From: Calvatia gigantea
Lineage: Eukaryota > Basidiomycota > Agaricomycetes > Agaricales > Lycoperdaceae
Reading direction: 5' to 3'
NCBI GenBank assembly: GCA_025093985.1
Contig: JACAAK010000002.1
Span: 3,224,001 to 3,288,000 of the forward strand
DNA: 64,000 nt
Below, piece by piece: positions 45,970 through 57,803 of this stretch. Each line of letters begins with the position of its first letter. The stretch's first letter is position 1. Made by a program: the position numbers and the translations under genes. The notes beneath the pieces were generated by a model, which had not been told where the DNA came from, searched no databases, and saw only the letters and a program-made list of their open reading frames with translations.

Positions 45970-47810
45970 ATGTCCGGACACACAACACCCTTCATCCCGC
46001 CCCTTGGCACTCCACAGCCATCACCAGACGTCGGAGTCCAGCCGGGTGTGTTTCCCCTCAGCAGTACACCCTCCAACCGATCCAGCCGATCAGGCTCACA
46101 CTCACGTCCCGGATCGGGCGTGAACACACCAGCCATGTATCCTACTCCGCCTGGCGGTTGGCCGGGCGTGTCCTACGGCCCCCCAGGAGGCGGAGGTGGT
46201 GCGCCACCACCATCACAATATCCATTTTTCGGTGCAGGAGGAAATACGCCGTATTCTCAACCTTTCGTCCCATCATTCTCACCTTATGGGGGATCACAAC
46301 TTCCACCGGGATCTGTTGGTCTCGGTGCATATACACCATTACCACCACAGGGACCCGGGGGTGTTTCGTTGGATTATAGAGGATATCAGGATTACGGGGT
46401 GCAGACCCCACCTATGGGGACACCCGCATCGGTGGGTGCACCGCCTCCGCTTGTGATTCCCCCGTCTGGGACACCCTGGCACGCAGGGGGAGCAACGATG
46501 CCATTGCATCATGGACTTGGAGCTGGGGGACCACCTCCTGGGACACCGTGGCAGGGACCTCCCGTGGGGAGAGGTGGTCACGGGGGACCAGGAGGTGGGT
46601 GGCCGTTTGGCAGCGGGGGACCCCCGTTTTCTGCCGGTGTGTATCCTGGGAGTGGGTGGGGAGATCCTGGAGGTGGGTACGGAGGATTTTCGCCTGATCC
46701 GGCTTGGCCTGGGTTTCCAGGAGGAGGTGGTGGAGGAGGAGGAGGTGGTGGTGGTGGTGGTGGTGGTGGTGATTGGGGTATTAGAGGAGGGGCAGGAGGG
46801 CCACCGGGGGCGTGGCCTAACCTTGGTCCTCATATTGGTATACGCCCTGGAGTACACCCGGAACCGCCGAGGAGAAGGGGTGAGAGGGAAACAGTTGACA
46901 GGATGCAGAAATGGAGTGCTGGACCACATTGTGAGTTACGATCTTAATCTTGGTCCTCGACTGGTCTGTGTTTATGCGATGTTTATTTTAGATGGGCCCG
47001 TGTTAACCCCTTTCCAGCTGAAAGTAGTCGGGGCTGAGTTAGAGTTGAACCCCCTTCTTACACCTGCTCCAGAGGACGGCTCAGACAGAGTCCACTTGAG
47101 ATGGAACATGCTCATGGAATCCAGTCTCATCCATCGTTCTTGCGACCCCCTCCAGGTATCCTGGTCAGTCGGGCGTAGCGAACCCGCAACATTCCCCCGC
47201 CTCACCGAAATCCAAATCGTCTCTGAACATTACCCATGGCTCGTCGATCTCAAAGCTCGAGATCTGGATATCGGCGTAACATGCGGCGAAGCAATTGAAG
47301 CAATCGCTTCAAGCATGGACAAACTCACTGCAAAAACGGATTTCGAGGCATTATCACCGACTCTGAAGAAAACCGTGAGCGACTGCGTACCGGTTTAACA
47401 GATCGAGGAACCCGAATGTCCCAGGTGGGAAGATGGGTGAGGGGTTGAAGAGAGCGGATTTCCTTGGCGATATGACGACGTTTGGAGGGTTGGAGGTGGA
47501 CGGGACGGCTGTCCAGAGGGTTTGTAAGGTGGTGATGCCAGGTTATGTTGTGTTGAGGTGCAATAGGAGGGAGCTATTGACGAGGGAAGAGGCGAGGGCT
47601 CAGGAGGCTAGAGCAAAGGCTGCCAGTCAAGCCCCTGAGGGTAGGGCAGCTAGCTCGAGGAGCGGCAGGAACAGCAGAGCTCATGGAAGTGCTGCTGGAA
47701 GTGCGAGGGGCCCTGGTAGTGTCGCTGGCAGCACAGCAAGTGGGATTGGTATTGATTACGAGGAGCCGAGCGATTCAGAAGAGTACTCTTCGAGTGATGG
47801 CGTCCGTTGA
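45970..47810 (+). CDS. DUF6699-type protein with long Gly/Pro-rich N-terminus (copy B)
   Basis: Exon 1 (45970 to about 46930) encodes 320 residues rich in Gly, Pro, Ser, Tyr, including a run of 18 Gly codons near 46725-46772. It ends WSAGPH, and an intron of about 60 nt leads to the conserved domain: GPVLTPFQLKVV, LNPLLTP, VHLRWNMLMESSLIHRS, EPATFPRLTEIQIVSEHYPW, IGVTCGEAIEAI. An extra T near 47384 breaks the frame before AYRFNRS; the shifted frame continues as KRADFLGDMTTFGGLEVDG, VCKVVMPGYVVLR and a Ser/Arg/Gly-rich tail ending at 47810. The N-terminus looks disordered and could phase-separate (inference). Function unknown. Confidence 0.82.
46720..46775 (+). repeat. GGA/GGT microsatellite coding for poly-Gly
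   Basis: A run of GGA, GGT and GGG codons encodes about 18 consecutive Gly within the low-complexity N-terminus of the DUF6699-type protein. Length variation between strains is likely. Confidence 0.85.
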
Positions 47811-48567
47811 ATTGGATTATTTTCTTGTTTCTTTTCTTTGTTTTCTTGTATTATCTGTATTCTATGGATGGAATTAAGTATGCTCTTGAATAAAATGAGC
47901 AGCCATGCTATTTTTGGGGTGTGAAGAATGTTGGTGTCGGTGGGTGTGTGCGGCGGTGGCGGCTTCGCAATTTCAGAAAGGCCACCGTTACCCGGGAGTA
48001 AAGAGCAGTTCATTCTTTATGCGGCATTGCAGTCCCGTGGAAGTTCTGAGATTTGACATAAAGTTTGAGAAGCCTCTATGTTTTACAAACTAGAAACTCC
48101 TGAGGAAGGTACCTTTGTCATGCCTGAAAGGACACTGAGCTGTATTTGCACAGTTCCGAGTCTTCAGTCCTTTAACCCCTTTTGCGTGGTAAGTCTCTAT
48201 GTTTTACTGACTAAGAATTCTTGAGAAAATTTGCCGTTTGAAACCATTGTCAAACTCGACAAACACTGATGCACACACACCCCGTTGCCATATGCGACGT
48301 GTTGCCTGGTTTTTCAGTTCCCTAATTCCTTTTGTATGGATTCATTCACGAAGCGAAGCGTGTGCGCACTTACCCTGTGAACAACATGTCCTATTCGGGG
48401 AGTATAAGTAGTTAACGTTCAGGTCTGAAGATCTCACCACCAATCTCAAATTCAGGACCGGAGGACTCAAGAAGCTTCTGCCTCACGTGAACAGCCCGGG
48501 CGCCTCCCCTTCGACAGTTTTCTTAAAAGCCATTGCTTAGCGCTTAATCCCAAATTTCCCCCTACGA
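47811..48567. other. Intergenic, with an imperfect tandem repeat
   Basis: CTCTATGTTTTACAAACTAG and what follows at about 48075 recurs in diverged form at 48195 (CTCTATGTTTTACTGACTAA), and both are followed by Ala/Cys-like TTCAGT...CC(T)TTT G(C/T)(G/A)TGG ends near 48185 and 48340. The repeat unit is about 120-150 bases. A TATAAGTAG near 48402 could be the promoter of the NACHT gene. Confidence 0.5.
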
Positions 48568-50317
48568 ATGTTATTGGAAACTATAAAGTCCCTCGTACAT
48601 CGCTCCAAGAAACGTGAGGCATCAATTACAGAAACACGATTACTCCCAGTTCTTGTCGAAAACGATGAATTTCCAATTGCGCCTAACCAAACCTCCCCAA
48701 CTGATAACGCCAAAATCAATGCTCATCCGAGAAATGCGTCAGATTTAAACGCTCGACAATTTCATGCCGGTCAGGGTGCCGTAAAACAATCCACACCTCC
48801 CAATCTACGGTTTAAAGAAGTACTCACGCCAGCCGCACCAACTTCAGGCTTCTTCCCTCACGCACAAAATTTGGTGATCAACAATTCAAACATGGTTGCT
48901 CAGATTATCGATTCTGGCGGAACAGGTGAGCCTATCTTTTTTTTTTCTGAAATTCTAATCAGTTTTCCGTTAGTTTTGCAACTTCTTGCCCAAAAGAGAA
49001 TTCCCGGCGCTGAAGTCGACTCCTCGGCGCGAGATCCCCCACCAAAATGCCATTCAAACACCCGTGAAAGCTTGAGAGGTCGTATATTTAATTGGATTAG
49101 TGGCCCGAATCGCCATTGGAGGATGTTATGGATCATCGGTCCCATGGATGTCGGGAAATCTGCAATTGCTCAAACTGTTGCGGAAGAGTTCAAAGCTGCA
49201 GGTCGCCTTGGTGCAGCCTTGTTTTTCTCAGGGCCTAACCACAGAGATGATCCAGAAGGCGTCATTCCTACCCTTATCTATCAGCTCGCCGTCAAACTGT
49301 CCAGAATACAAGCACATCATCACCCAGCGCCTCGCTGACGATGCTACGATCCTGGAGAAGAGTCGTCGAACACAATTCAGGGAACTCATTATTGAACCCT
49401 TTCAAATTCTCATGACCCAACATGCCCAGGTCGTTCGGGAGCCGTTGTTAATTATTCTCGATGGACTAGATGAATGTAAAAGCAAGGAGGCCCAGTGTGA
49501 GTTCATTGAACTCATCAGTGACCACGTTCGGCAGGTGGACGAATTTCCACTCCTCTGGATGATCTGTAGTCGACCGGAATGGCATTCGAAGGGTTTGCTC
49601 TCGCATCCAGACTTCCAGGTTACCTGTAAACGTGAGGAAATCTTCATTGACGACGCCGAGGCTCAACAAGATGTCGCCCGCGTTCTCGAGGCCGGTTTTC
49701 AAGAAATTCGCAGAAAATATTACGATCGCCTCGATGAAAGTTGGCCACCTGAAGCGCATATACGACACATCTCTGTCACCTCTTCCGGCCACTTCGCCTT
49801 CGCGTCGACAGTTCTCAAGTTTGTTGGCGACGAGTATCATGCAGATCCCTACAGCCAACTTAATATTTGCCTCCGCTTTCTCGGCGGCTCTGATGTGCCG
49901 GGAGCTGTTAATCCATTGCATGCCCTTGATCTTCTCTGCCGTCAGATACTCTCCGACGTCCCTGCTGGTGTTCTTCCAACAACCATGCGCATTCTTGGTT
50001 TATCCATATTATATCCTGATCCCCTCCTCACCGCGCACACTCAGGCCAACTTCCTCTGCCTTGACCAGGCCACTTTCTTCCGCTCATTGCAATATCTACA
50101 CTCGGTGCTTGATGTACCTACCCCGGTGAACGCCCATCACAGCCGTCTTCATTTTTATCATGCTTCATTTGCGGATTATCTCAGCAACCCACTTCGATCA
50201 GGCTCGTTCTCGATCAACGGGCCAGCAGTTCACTACGACGTCGCCATTCACTCCCTGAAATGGCAGAGGCGCACCGCGCCTGCCAAAGAAGAGAAAGGTG
50301 AGGTATTGAAGATATAG
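48568..50317 (+). CDS. NACHT-domain NTPase (NLR-like), one frame break
   Basis: A basidiomycete STAND/NACHT protein. Exon 1 (48568 to about 48925) encodes a polar N-terminus ending VAQIIDSGGTG, and exon 2 begins LQLLAQKRIPGAEVDSSARD. The P-loop GPMDVGKSAIAQT is at 49138, a Walker B LLIILDGLDEC near 49445, followed by FPLLWMICSRPEWH (sensor 1 Arg) and a winged-helix-like region with LHFYHASFADYLSNP. An extra A near 49303 breaks the frame between KLS and EYKHIITQRL. The gene may continue through an intron after 50300 into exons at 50359-50634 (WRACCRVSDEDIPHVVTELEHF) and about 50670-50935. Fungal NLRs act in non-self recognition (family knowledge); this one lacks visible repeats. Confidence 0.85.
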
Positions 50318-50358
50318 TACCGATTGCCCACTCACATCCAATTCTTATTCACAAAGAC

Positions 50359-50935
50359 ATGCACCCTACGTCAGGTCCCAGGCCGAGATGGGTTCATAGC
50401 GAAGTCGATGCGGACGAAATTATCTCACGTCTGAGAAATTATTCGTCAAACACTGGATGGAGAGCATGTTGCCGCGTTTCTGATGAAGATATTCCCCATG
50501 TGGTTACTGAATTAGAGCATTTTGACTTCGGGGACATTGAGAGGCAGCCGCGGAACTTTGGTGACTTTCTTGCCTGGCTGTATAGATTAGTGCGTTCAAC
50601 TACTATTTCAAAAGTCCCGTTGGCTGACCGTTAGATAGGGTGATCGAAATAACTCACTCATCCGTATAGAGACCCCCACGGGCTCGCCGACGGATCTACC
50701 CATTCAAGATAAGACGGAAACACTTTTTGTTGTGCACCATGTTGACGACGCGATAGCGTACTTCTCGAGTTTTGATTTTCCGGGTTCTAGTCCGCGTCAC
50801 GGAGGCACTCATTCCATTGGAATACAACTCCAGCTAGGACAATCCAATCATGTCCGCAACGTTCATCTGACAGTGAACCCATCTATGTGGAGTTTACATG
50901 ACAGCTTGCCGAAGTGGGCCTGCAGGACCTCATTG
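50359..50935 (+). CDS. Uncertain 3' exons of the NACHT gene or a separate small gene
   Basis: Two open stretches with protein-like composition: 50359-50634 (92 codons) and about 50670-50935 (TETLFVVHHVDDAIAYFSSF, ending PKWACR). Between them a short intron-like segment ends at TTAG near 50635. They match no family known to me. The second merges with the start of the DUF6699-type copy C, whose first exon end (AAGTGGGCCTG...) resembles that of copy B. Confidence 0.35.
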
Positions 50936-51730
50936 TGAGTTACAACAATATTGATTTTGGCCGCTGCGTGGTCGATGTTCACACTGGCGTTGGTTAGATG
51001 GGCCTGTGTTGACCCCCCTTCAGCTGAAGGCGGTTAGGGTACAATTACAGTTGAATCCCCTTCTAACCCCAGATGCTGGTTCAGACAAAGTCCATTTGAG
51101 ATGGAACATGCTCATGAGACCTGGTCTTGTCCATCGCTCTTACGATCTCCCTCAAGTAATATGGTCAACCGGATGTAAGGAGCCTGCAACCCGCCCTCGC
51201 TTATCCGATATCAAACTCGTCTCTGAACATTACCCGTGGCTAATTGATGTCAAAGCTCGAGATGCGGAACATCGGCGTAACATGTGGCGAGGTTATTGAA
51301 GCCATCGCTTCGAACGTGAGCACCCCCACCTCAAAGGCAGATTTTGATGCATTATCGCAGACTCAGAGGGGTACCGCGAGCGATGCGTATAGGTTCGACA
51401 GATCGACTTATCCGAATGTTGTGGGTGGAAAGGTGGGTGAGGGGTCGAAAAGAGCGGATTTCCTTGGTGACATGACGATGTTTGGGGGGCTGGAGGTAGA
51501 CGAGAGGGTTGTGGAGAGGGTTTGCAAGGTGGTGATGCCACATTATGTGGTGTTGAGACGCGAGAGGGAAGGATATTGACAGAAGGGAGATGGGGGTTTA
51601 AGAGGCAAGAGCAAGGCTGCAAGTCAAGCCCCTGAGGGTGGGGTGGCCAGCTCGAGGAATGGGAGGAGCAGCAGAGTGAGCTCCTAGAAGTGTTGCTGGA
51701 ATTGCAAGGCATTGATCATGTAGTGCCGAG
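50920..51730 (+). pseudogene. DUF6699-type copy C, decayed
   Basis: A close copy of the conserved part of 45970-47810. The intron position after a CCTCATT/GTGAGTTAC junction, GPVLTPLQLKAV, LNPLLTPDAGSDKVHLRWNML, RPRLSDIKLVSEHYPW and KRADFLGDMTMFGGLEVDE are all recognisable. An extra base near 51268 breaks the frame before IGVTCGEVIEAI, and after MPHYVVLR the coding sequence is lost although nucleotide similarity continues to about 51700. The long Gly/Pro N-terminus is missing. It is likely a duplicated, truncated copy. Confidence 0.75.
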
Positions 51731-52141
51731 TGATTTAGATGAGGGTTCTTCAAGCTTCAAGTGATGAGACTCGTTGAGTATTTCCATCGCTTTCTTCTTC
51801 TGTGGATTGAATTACGTGTGTACTTAAATAAAGAATGCGTTCATCAAAGTATTTTAAGGTTATGGAGATGTCGGTGATGAGTGATTGACCGGTGTAATGT
51901 TTTTGGCGCTTGTGTGAACCGCGTCAGTGTTTCTGCCTTCGGCAACATCAATAATCATATGTATGTCAGCAGTTCTTGGAAGACGGCCGTTCTCCTTTTG
52001 TTCCTGTCTCTTATCTTGCAAGTTGCCGCGCACCTAGTCCGAGAGACACGTCAGCTCAAACCCCCGTTCTTTCGTCCTCCGAACAATTTAGAACTCCCAA
52101 AGTCCAAGTGTCGTAGTGCGCACATCCCCCCGCTGGCAACA
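51731..52141. other. Intergenic, upstream of P450 copy 3
   Basis: No exon is supported. The open frame at 51881 runs into the P450 start region in frame, but the ATG at 52142 fits the usual anchor length better. Confidence 0.5.
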
Positions 52142-54584
52142 ATGGCATCGTTCAACGTCAATTTCCAGCAACTTATCCCATTTCTCCCTTCCAACGGGAC
52201 GTCCGCCATGGCAACGGGATCCTCTACAATCCTCGGGACGCTCATTCAGCTCCTCACTCCACTTGCCGTAACACTCGGCGCCTATGGCTTCTACAAGCTC
52301 GTCAAATTCGTATGGACAGAGTACATAGCGAATCCTTTGAGGGATTTCCCTGGTCCGCCAAGTCCAAGTTGGTTGTATGGTAATATGCGACAGATCTGGG
52401 ATGCGGAAAACTCAGTTATGCACGAGAAGTGGGTTGAGGAGTATGGAAATACGATCAAGTATAAGGTCTTCCTTGGGGTGCGTCGGCTCAGCCTTTTCAT
52501 TGTTGAAGTGGCTTTTGACTATCTTGTATCAAAATAGATGACAAGGCTGTTCACGATGGATATGAAAGCGCTCAATCATATCTTGATGAATAGTCAGACA
52601 TATCAGAAACCAGAGCAATCGAGATTTTTCTTAAGCAGGCTTCTGGGTAACGGTATGGCTGTAATGGGCCCTCGTAATTTGTTGCCTGCTAACGAGCGCG
52701 GTGTGATACCGTAGGTGTGCTAGTTGTTGAAGGGGCGAAACATCGCGAACAAGTACGTTTCCCTTTCCCTTTCGCAGACGGTGTTGTTGACATCACAATC
52801 CGTTAGCGGAGGATCATGGTGAGTTCACCATCTCAACCATCATTCTATATGTCTTCAACCCCAGCTGTGTTGGTTATATATCTCATTTATTCCTGTCAAC
52901 AGAACCCTGCCTTTGGGGCCTGCACAGATCCGAGAGTTGACCGAGATCTTTGTTGAAAAGGCATTAGAGGTACGCTTCTCGTCGTTGCCCATCTTAAGGA
53001 ACTGTGTTGCTAACCGATCCGCACTCGTAGCTGAAAGACGTTTGGGCGGCAGAAATTAAGAAGCAGGCGCAGGGAGAAGAGAATAGGGGGAAGATAAATG
53101 TCCTGACTGGGTTGAGTAAAATGACATTGGATGTAATAGGCCTCGCAGGTGTGTTTCCTCACCCGATATTGACGGGTAGTAATGATGGATTTTTGCTTTC
53201 TTACCCGGATAGGATTTGATTACAAGTTCAATTCATTGCAAGGAGAGAGGAACGAGTTAAACGAAGCTTTTCATACGATGTTCAGCGCGCGACCTGCCAT
53301 GTCGGTACTCCTCATTCTGAGAGGATTGTTAGGGCGGTTTAATGTCCTCATCGTGAGTGCATCTTTGCAATTCTTCATTTCTACGTATCATGGGCTCAAA
53401 GGTATATACCAGCCTGTCGAAGGCGATAGACCCGGACGTAAGGCTCGCGCAACAATGGACAGAATTGGGAACCAGCTGTTGAGTGAAAGTAAAGCGACGT
53501 TGGAAAAGGGGAGGGACGAGAGGTTCAAGAAGAGGGATTTGTTGTCGTTGCTTCTGAAGGCGAATATGTCAACGGACGTACCAGAGAGCCAGAGAATGAG
53601 TGATCAGGATGTCCTCGCTCGTGGGTTTTTTCCTAAATGCTTGTTTGTGTGAACGTATAATGACTTGATACAGAGGTACCGACGTTCCTTGTCGCTGGAC
53701 ACGAAACCACTAGGTATGAACTATACCAGTAGTGAAAGAAAGCATATGGGCTAATTATAGTTGCAGCAACGGAACGACATGGGCACTCTACGCCCTCTCC
53801 CTCCGGCCTGACATCCAAACCAAACTCCGTGAAGAGTTGTACACGATTTCAACCGACAACCCAAGCATGGACGAACTCAATGCTTTACCATATCTCGATG
53901 CTGTAGTGCGTGAGACGTTGCGTGTACATGCACCTGTGCCGAATACCATGAGGGTTGCGGTAAAGGATGACGTCGTACCTCTTGCAACGCCATTTGTGGA
54001 CGGGAAGGGGAAGGTCTGGGACAGTATTCTGTGAGTTCTCCTTCTGCAGATCAGGTACTGGCCACTCACACTATTTTGATAACACGGTAGGGTGAGGAAG
54101 GGACAGACACTGTTCATTCCGATTCTTGCGGTTAATCGCTCGACGGAAATTTGGGGAGAGGATGCAAAGGAGTTTAGGTTTGTCTTGTCAACTCTTCGCT
54201 CCATACGGTTTCACAAACTCACGTTTTTCGTACAGACCAGAACGTTGGAATTCAGTTCCAGAAAATGCAAGCATTGTCCCTGGCATATGGGGTAATATGC
54301 TCACATTCCTTGGTGGCCCAAGAGCATGCATCGGATACCGATTCTCGCTCGTTGAGTGCGTCTCCTTTGGTCCATCCCACTCACAATAAAATAACTCATA
54401 TTATGTGCATAGGATGAAAGCACTTCTCTTCACACTTGTCAGAGCGTTCGAGTTCAAACTTGCTGTACCACCGAGCGAGATTGGCAAGAAGAGTTCAGTT
54501 GTGCAAAGGCCGGTGTTGGTTAGTGATCCAAAAGCGGGGAGCCAAATGCCGTTGCTCGTTACGCCGTATGTACCGGTGGATTAA
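52142..54584 (+). CDS. Cytochrome P450 monooxygenase, intact
   Basis: About 13 exons encode a full-length microsomal P450. The N-terminal membrane anchor ([20 protein letters not shown]) is followed by the hinge [20 protein letters not shown], the I-helix LVAGHETT (about 53690), ExxR in VVRETLRV (about 53905), the RPERWNS meander across a junction, and the haem loop [13 protein letters not shown] (54305-54343). The final exon is [16 protein letters not shown], as in the two P450s at the left end, so all three are one family. A 12-nt exon (52807-52818, CGGAGGATCATG, coding RRIM) is flanked by TTAG and GTGAGT. The start at 52142 gives a normal anchor. There is no frame break. The electron donor would be ER cytochrome P450 reductase; the substrate is unknown. 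Confidence 0.93.
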
Positions 54585-55000
54585 GCAGAACCTGTGGTCT
54601 ATGGATGGGACGGCATGTTATTTATTTATTTATTTTGGAGAAATTACAGCGCATGTTCTGGAGACCGTTTTGTTTAAATTTTATGGCGCACTTTGGTGAA
54701 TGAATTGCAGATATCAACCAGAGCCTATGAATCTTTTCGTGAAAGGCAGTGAGGTGCTCCAGGAATGTGGGGTTAAACCCCCCGACACTCAGTTACGTTG
54801 GAGACTAGAAGGTCTTGTTCGGTTCAAGTGCGGGAATGATTGACGTTACGGAATCACAACTTAATTCGGACCTTCTCTTAAACCATTCACTAGTGTGCTA
54901 CTCCCCGTCGTCCTTCATCCTTCATTCTCTCTTTCCCTCCAGTCGATTCACCTCTCTGGGGTATTGAAGTTACACCTGAAGGGCGTCTTCCTTGCAGAAA
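54585..55000. other. Intergenic between P450 and phosphatase
   Basis: No exon is supported. It holds TTATTTATTTATTTT near 54620, a likely 3' end signal of the P450, and a pyrimidine-rich stretch just before the next gene (54890-54950), typical of fungal promoters. Confidence 0.5.
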
Positions 55001-57608
55001 ATGCCAACCAGTTCGGGATCCGACGTTAAGGCGGGCCTCAGGAGACCAGCACAGGGCGATGAGGAAGCTTACGATGGAGCCGACGAGAACCAGGCTTTGC
55101 TAGCCAACAACAGCAATGGTTCTTATGAAATCTCCAGTGGACATAAGCGCGAACGTTTCGATCTTGGTGATGATACCCCCCTCGTCTCTCCCACCAGACC
55201 AACTCCCCAACCCGAGGGCCACCAAGTTGGCATGAAAAAGATGTCTGGAGCGTCGTACTACGCCCAGCTTGTTGGTGCATTTGCAGTCGGTGTGCTTTGT
55301 ACGGTCATAATGCACTTGATTTTCGTGCATTGCCCTCAAAGTACGCGGTCCTCCGACGGCGGTGTTATTGGCAACTTGAACGCACAGGCAGTACCGCCCT
55401 ACGTGGGTTCTTCAGAAGCGCATCACTTCCCTCCTGCGAAACCGACGAACAACTTCCCTGAGTACTTTCCCTCCGATGTGGGATATGGGGGCGCTACACC
55501 CACTGGAGCTGAACCAGCCGTCGTCGTTACTGCACCGGCATGGCCGATGCATACTGGCGCCTCTCAACTTGTTGTCCCCGTCCATTTGGATGGGGCTTCT
55601 CAGAAACCCGTTCACGTTCCTAGCGAAGGAGAGGACTCGGACGGGTTGAAGAAAGGCAAGAAGCGCAAGTTCAACATGTTCGAGAAGTGGGGGAACCTTT
55701 CGCCCTGGTATTCCATTGAAAGGGGTGGATTTGGTCTGGACTCGGGCCCGGAGACACCGGAGACATGTCGTATTACAGGCTTGCACTTTGTCCACAGGCA
55801 TGGTGCAAGATATCCTACCGAGTGGGGTGCGTAGTCTTTCTGAAATTTTTGGCATGGAAATTGACGGGTTTTTCTGGTGCAGCAAGGTACGGTGGTCCTT
55901 CGAAGCTTGCCAACAAGCTGCACAATACGACTGAGGCCTGGAGAGGTTCTGGGAAGCTATCCTTCTTGAATAACTGGTGGGTGTTCCTCCCCTGGCGTAT
56001 TGTGTGAAACTGATGATTGTTATTTGCATAGGACATATAAACTCGGTGCTGAGCGTACGTGTTCCCGTTTACCACCTTGGGCAATTGATCTCATGGAGGC
56101 TTTTCCAGTCCTCACTCCTTTTGGTCGTCAACAGCTATGTCAGTTCCTTACTCTGGAGCCCATGTATCCGGACGTTAACTCTATCGTTGCCATCCCGCAG
56201 ATGACCTCGGTGTGACTATGCGCATGAAATACGGCTTCTTGCTACGGAACTTCACCGATACAAACACCATCCCTGTGTTCAGGACGGAATCTCAGTAGGC
56301 GCTCCCCTGTTCGTCGCCCGGTCACACACAACTCACCATTTCGACTAGGGACCGTATGCTCGCATCCGCAATGAACTTTGCTCTTGGTTTCTTTGGCTGG
56401 CCATACGAAGGTCAGTATCAGCAATCTATCACCATCGAAGCAGACGGTGTACGTTATTTCCCTTCTTTCCCGTCCAACGCTGACTTATGCCTAATTCAGT
56501 TCAACAATACCCTCGCACCATACAAGACATGCCCCAACGCAGGGATTAATGAAAAGGCAGATCGGGGCGTATGGTATGTAGCTAGATGGGCGGATATATA
56601 CCTCAAGGACGCGCGAGAGCGACTGGCCGAAGAGATACCCGGATTTGACTTGTCGGTTGAGGACACATATACCATGCAGCAGATGTGCGCCTATGAGGTG
56701 AGTATCGACGCATAATTCTCCCGGTACAGAAGATGACATGTCCCTCTTCTTAAAGACTGTTGCCATTGGCTACAGCAAGTTCTGCGAACTCTTCACTGAG
56801 GAAGAATGGGAAGGTTTTAATTATTCGTGAGTTTTCGGTTTCCTCCCTCCCCCCACCTTCTGACTCTACTGCGTCCCCTTGTTCGTCTTTAGTCTGGATC
56901 TCTACTTTTGGTATGGCTCTGCATTCGGCTCTCCCGTCGGACGTGTCCAAGGAATCGGTTGGATTCAAGAGCTCGTCGCACGTCTCACCCACACACCTAT
57001 CGCTGTGCACAACTCGTCCACCAACTCAACATTAGATGATAATCCAATCACCTTCCCACTGAACCAGAGTTTGTACGTCGATGCCACACACGAAGTCGTC
57101 GTTCTCAACAGTACGCAGTCCCTCTCATTTTCTTGTGTAAGTCCAGCACCGGGTGCTGATTATTCCTCAGTTTTAGTGATTACTGCTCTTAACTTGACGA
57201 CATTCGCTGAGCAAGGACCTTTGCCATATACCCAATATTGTCAAAGATCGCAAGTTCCGTGTATCAGAGCTCGCACCCTTCGCGACGAACATGCAACTAC
57301 AACGTAAGCCGCTCTTCTAATGCACCCCCTTTTACGAACTATCTCACCCTTTTCTTTTAGTCCTTGAATGTACATCTCTCCCAGGACCTCAGATCCGCGT
57401 CATCATCAACGATGGTGTTGCGCCTCTGACAGGCATCAAAGGCTGCCCCGAGCAGAAAGATGGCATGTGTTCCGTTGACACCTTTGTTGAGGCTATGCGT
57501 GAGAATATCCAGAGTACGGATTGGAAGTGGGACTGTCATGGTGATTGGGAGGTACCCCCTGGGACGGAGTGGAACACTACGACGGGTGACCCGCCGAAGA
57601 GGAATTAG
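55001..57608 (+). CDS. Histidine acid phosphatase with N-terminal membrane anchor, one frame break
   Basis: A branch-2 histidine phosphatase (phytase/MINPP-like) that removes phosphate from esters via a phospho-His. The first 85 residues are polar and cytosolic-looking, then a membrane helix (about residues 87-111, LVGAFAVGVLCTVIMHLIF), a linker, and the catalytic domain with the nucleophile motif VHRHGARYPTEW (about residue 266, at the end of exon 1). Later motifs are TPFGRQQLYDLGV, FRTESQDRMLASA, the acid motif DATHEVVVLN and CPEQKDGMC. This gives a type II membrane topology. An extra C near 57232 breaks the frame before NIVKDRKFRVSELAPF. Otherwise the exons join cleanly (55001-55826, 55883-55976, 56032-56138, 56201-56294 and onward). 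Confidence 0.9.
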
Positions 57609-57803
57609 ACTTTTGACTCAATATAGTATCTTTTTTCTTGGAGGCTGCGGGTCTCAATGTTTTGCACATGTTGCTTGTCGCTCTCCTGTCTTGACACATT
57701 ATCTTGGTCGTCCTTCACTTAAGCAACTCTAATAATTAGCAAGGTCTGAGGACTTATTTTCGAATTCAATAAATAAAACAACATATTCAACAGTTACAAA
57801 GTC

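Noticed and set aside
46511..47398. 295-codon plus-strand open frame over the poly-Gly region
   Set aside because: Its first part is an out-of-frame reading of the Gly/Pro exon and of the intron; only its second part coincides with the true DUF6699 frame.
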